Shown here: positions 28,978-29,894 of the stretch, piece after piece
How the letters are laid out: every line of letters starts with the position of its first letter
Numbering within the stretch: the stretch's first letter is position 1
From: JAPLYB01 sp964481435
GTDB lineage: Archaea; Nanobdellota; Nanobdellia; Pacearchaeales; UBA284
Reading direction: 5' to 3'
Length of the DNA: 29,894 nucleotides
NCBI GenBank assembly: GCA_964481435.1
Contig: CAYZTH010000006.1
Coordinates: 1-29,894 of the forward strand
Program-made: the position numbers and the translations under genes
The notes under the pieces: model-generated
Told to the model about the DNA's origin: nothing
What the model saw: the letters and a program-made list of their open reading frames with translations, nothing else
Database searches by the model: none

Positions 28978-29769
28978 TTACTCTTGAGGCTCGATTTTCT
29001 TAGACTTCTTGATAAGTATCTTTAGTATAATAGCTAGCACTAGGAAGACTATCCCTAAGATAAAGACTATGAGGGCATTTATGAATAGTGCTGAGATGAA
29101 TAATTCCAGTATACCTTTGATTGGTTCCTGAACGCCTGAAACTGCTGACGATAATGGAAATTTAAGCAAGAATAGCAAGCCAGAAATCAAGAATGCTGGA
29201 GCAAGGGCATATATTGCTGTCTGTTTTGGTTTGCTCAGCATGACCATACCAAAGATTAAGAGGATTATAATAATAATCAAGATAATGCCTATGTTTGTGA
29301 AGTAATTATTTGCTTTTTTTGAGACAATCACGAGCAGTTTTTCAGGGTCTTGGTTTGTTTGACTTAGACAGTCTAGAGGGGAGCAATTATATTCTTTGTA
29401 ATAAATTGAGTCAAAGACTCCTGTAGAGACTATATTTACTAGTTGTTCTGCTGTTGTTTCGTTTGATATCTCTGAGCAATCTATGATTACATTGTTCATG
29501 GGCAGGAATTCCTGTTCTCCAAAAGAGAACAGTGTTTCTTCTTGGCCAGAACAGTTTTCAATCAACATGGTCTTTAGTACGGAGAGGTCTTCGGGGGTTG
29601 ATTGTTCCATAGAATTTGAGAGAGTCTGTTCTGTAAAAACAACTACTCTCGGTTTTAGGTCATTATAAGATGTTGTTTGCATAAATGAGAGGTTTACTAT
29701 AAAAAGGACTAGGGCAATAGTTAAGAGAATCGCAAAGATTACCCTAAAAAATGTTCTTATGAATGACAT
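28978..29769 (-). CDS. Four-TM membrane protein with Cys-containing external loop
   Basis: A 263-aa membrane protein: TM1 about 7-29, a large soluble loop about 30-155 with four Cys (ENCSGQ, IDCSEIS, YNCSPLDC) and sequons that suggest it faces outside, then TM helices at about 157-177, 184-203 and 222-252, ending in a basic tail. I do not recognise the family. A TATA box around 29806-29818 lies about 40 bp before the ATG and seems shared, in the opposite sense, with tRNA-Lys. Confidence 0.75.
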   Translation of the reverse strand: MSFIRTFFRVIFAILLTIALVLFIVNLSFMQTTSYNDLKPRVVVFTEQTLSNSMEQSTPEDLSVLKTMLIENCSGQEETLFSFGEQEFLPMNNVIIDCSEISNETTAEQLVNIVSTGVFDSIYYKEYNCSPLDCLSQTNQDPEKLLVIVSKKANNYFTNIGIILIIIIILLIFGMVMLSKPKQTAIYALAPAFLISGLLFLLKFPLSSAVSGVQEPIKGILELFISALFINALIVFILGIVFLVLAIILKILIKKSKKIEPQE

Positions 29770-29805
29770 TTTGCTCTTTTTTATGATAATAATAAAAAAG
29801 ACAAT

Positions 29806-29818
29806 AACTTTAAATATC
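29806..29818. promoter_or_regulatory. Near-symmetric TATA region between the 29769 gene and tRNA-Lys
   Basis: AACTTTAAATATC lies about 25 bp before tRNA-Lys and about 40 bp before the minus-strand ATG. One box, or two overlapping ones, may drive both directions. Confidence 0.45.
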
Positions 29819-29839
29819 TTCTGAATTTGTGATTTTTGA

Positions 29840-29894
29840 GAGCCCGTAGCTCAGCCTGGTTAGAGCACTAGCCTTTTAAGCTAGGTGTCGTGGG
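29840..29894 (+). tRNA. tRNA-Lys(TTT), cut by the window end
   Basis: GAGCCCG then TA, D-arm GCTC-AGCCTGGTTAGA-GC, anticodon stem CTAGC / GCTAG with loop CTTTTAA (anticodon TTT). No intron is present in the loop. The T-arm and 3' acceptor lie beyond the window. Confidence 0.9.

Noticed and set aside
1..29894. CRISPR array or transposase.
   Set aside because: No regularly spaced 24-37-nt repeats, cas genes, transposase frames or terminal inverted repeats were seen.

Overview
The window is a piece of an AT-rich archaeal genome. The archaeal marks are an RNA exosome (Rrp4, Rrp41, Rrp42), SBDS, a proteasome alpha subunit, RNA polymerase subunit K (RpoK), archaeal TATA boxes about 25 bp before leaderless ATGs, tRNA introns with bulge-helix-bulge-like junctions, class III (pilin-like) signal peptides and an S-layer protein. 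The HTH-LAGLIDADG endonuclease, the many small membrane proteins of unknown role and the short proteins point to a DPANN lineage (Pacearchaeota or Woesearchaeota type). That placement is an inference. A run of 100 N inside the S-layer gene shows that this is a draft or metagenome assembly.

Layout. 0-2.2 kb: a plus-strand cassette (HTH-like protein, DUF5652-like membrane protein, PIN nuclease), then a small membrane protein. 2.3-6.2 kb, minus strand: phosphohexomutase, and a HEG / tRNA-His / hisS string in which the homing-endonuclease frame runs straight through the intron-containing tRNA-His gene, with hisS 26 nt after the tRNA. 6.5-9.6 kb: 2-oxoacid:ferredoxin oxidoreductase (a gamma-alpha fusion and a beta subunit), converging on a ferredoxin-thioredoxin-fold fusion, plus an unlisted 50-aa gene. 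9.7-15.6 kb, minus strand: the conserved information-processing cluster psmA, SBDS, rrp41, rrp4, rrp42, rpoK, eno. 15.7-18.4 kb: four consecutive pilin-like membrane-anchored secreted proteins, followed by a convergent winged-HTH regulator. 19.2-21.6 kb: the S-layer gene, with a leader of three hairpins. 21.8-24.5 kb: membrane proteins, including a tandem paralogous pair with similar ectodomains. 24.6-26.7 kb: four unrecognised genes. 26.9-29.9 kb: tRNA-Ser(TGA) with an intron, a membrane protein, a circularly permuted GTPase, a low-molecular-weight phosphatase-like protein, a 48-aa zinc ribbon, a four-TM protein and the start of tRNA-Lys(TTT).

How the genes fit together. The minus-strand block couples RNA decay (exosome), ribosome maturation (SBDS), proteolysis and transcription, as in other archaea. 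The oxidoreductase and its ferredoxin-like neighbour suggest ferredoxin-linked oxidation of a 2-oxoacid. The pilin-like cluster, S-layer and ectodomain proteins form a cell-surface region.

The most unusual signals are non-coding. A 30-nt hairpin with the same architecture and compensatory base changes lies just after the stop codons of eno and rrp42. A perfect 23-nt inverted repeat links the PIN-gene 3' region to the korB 5' leader. Paired TGCGCTT-type repeats with 17-20 bp spacing recur in four intergenic regions.
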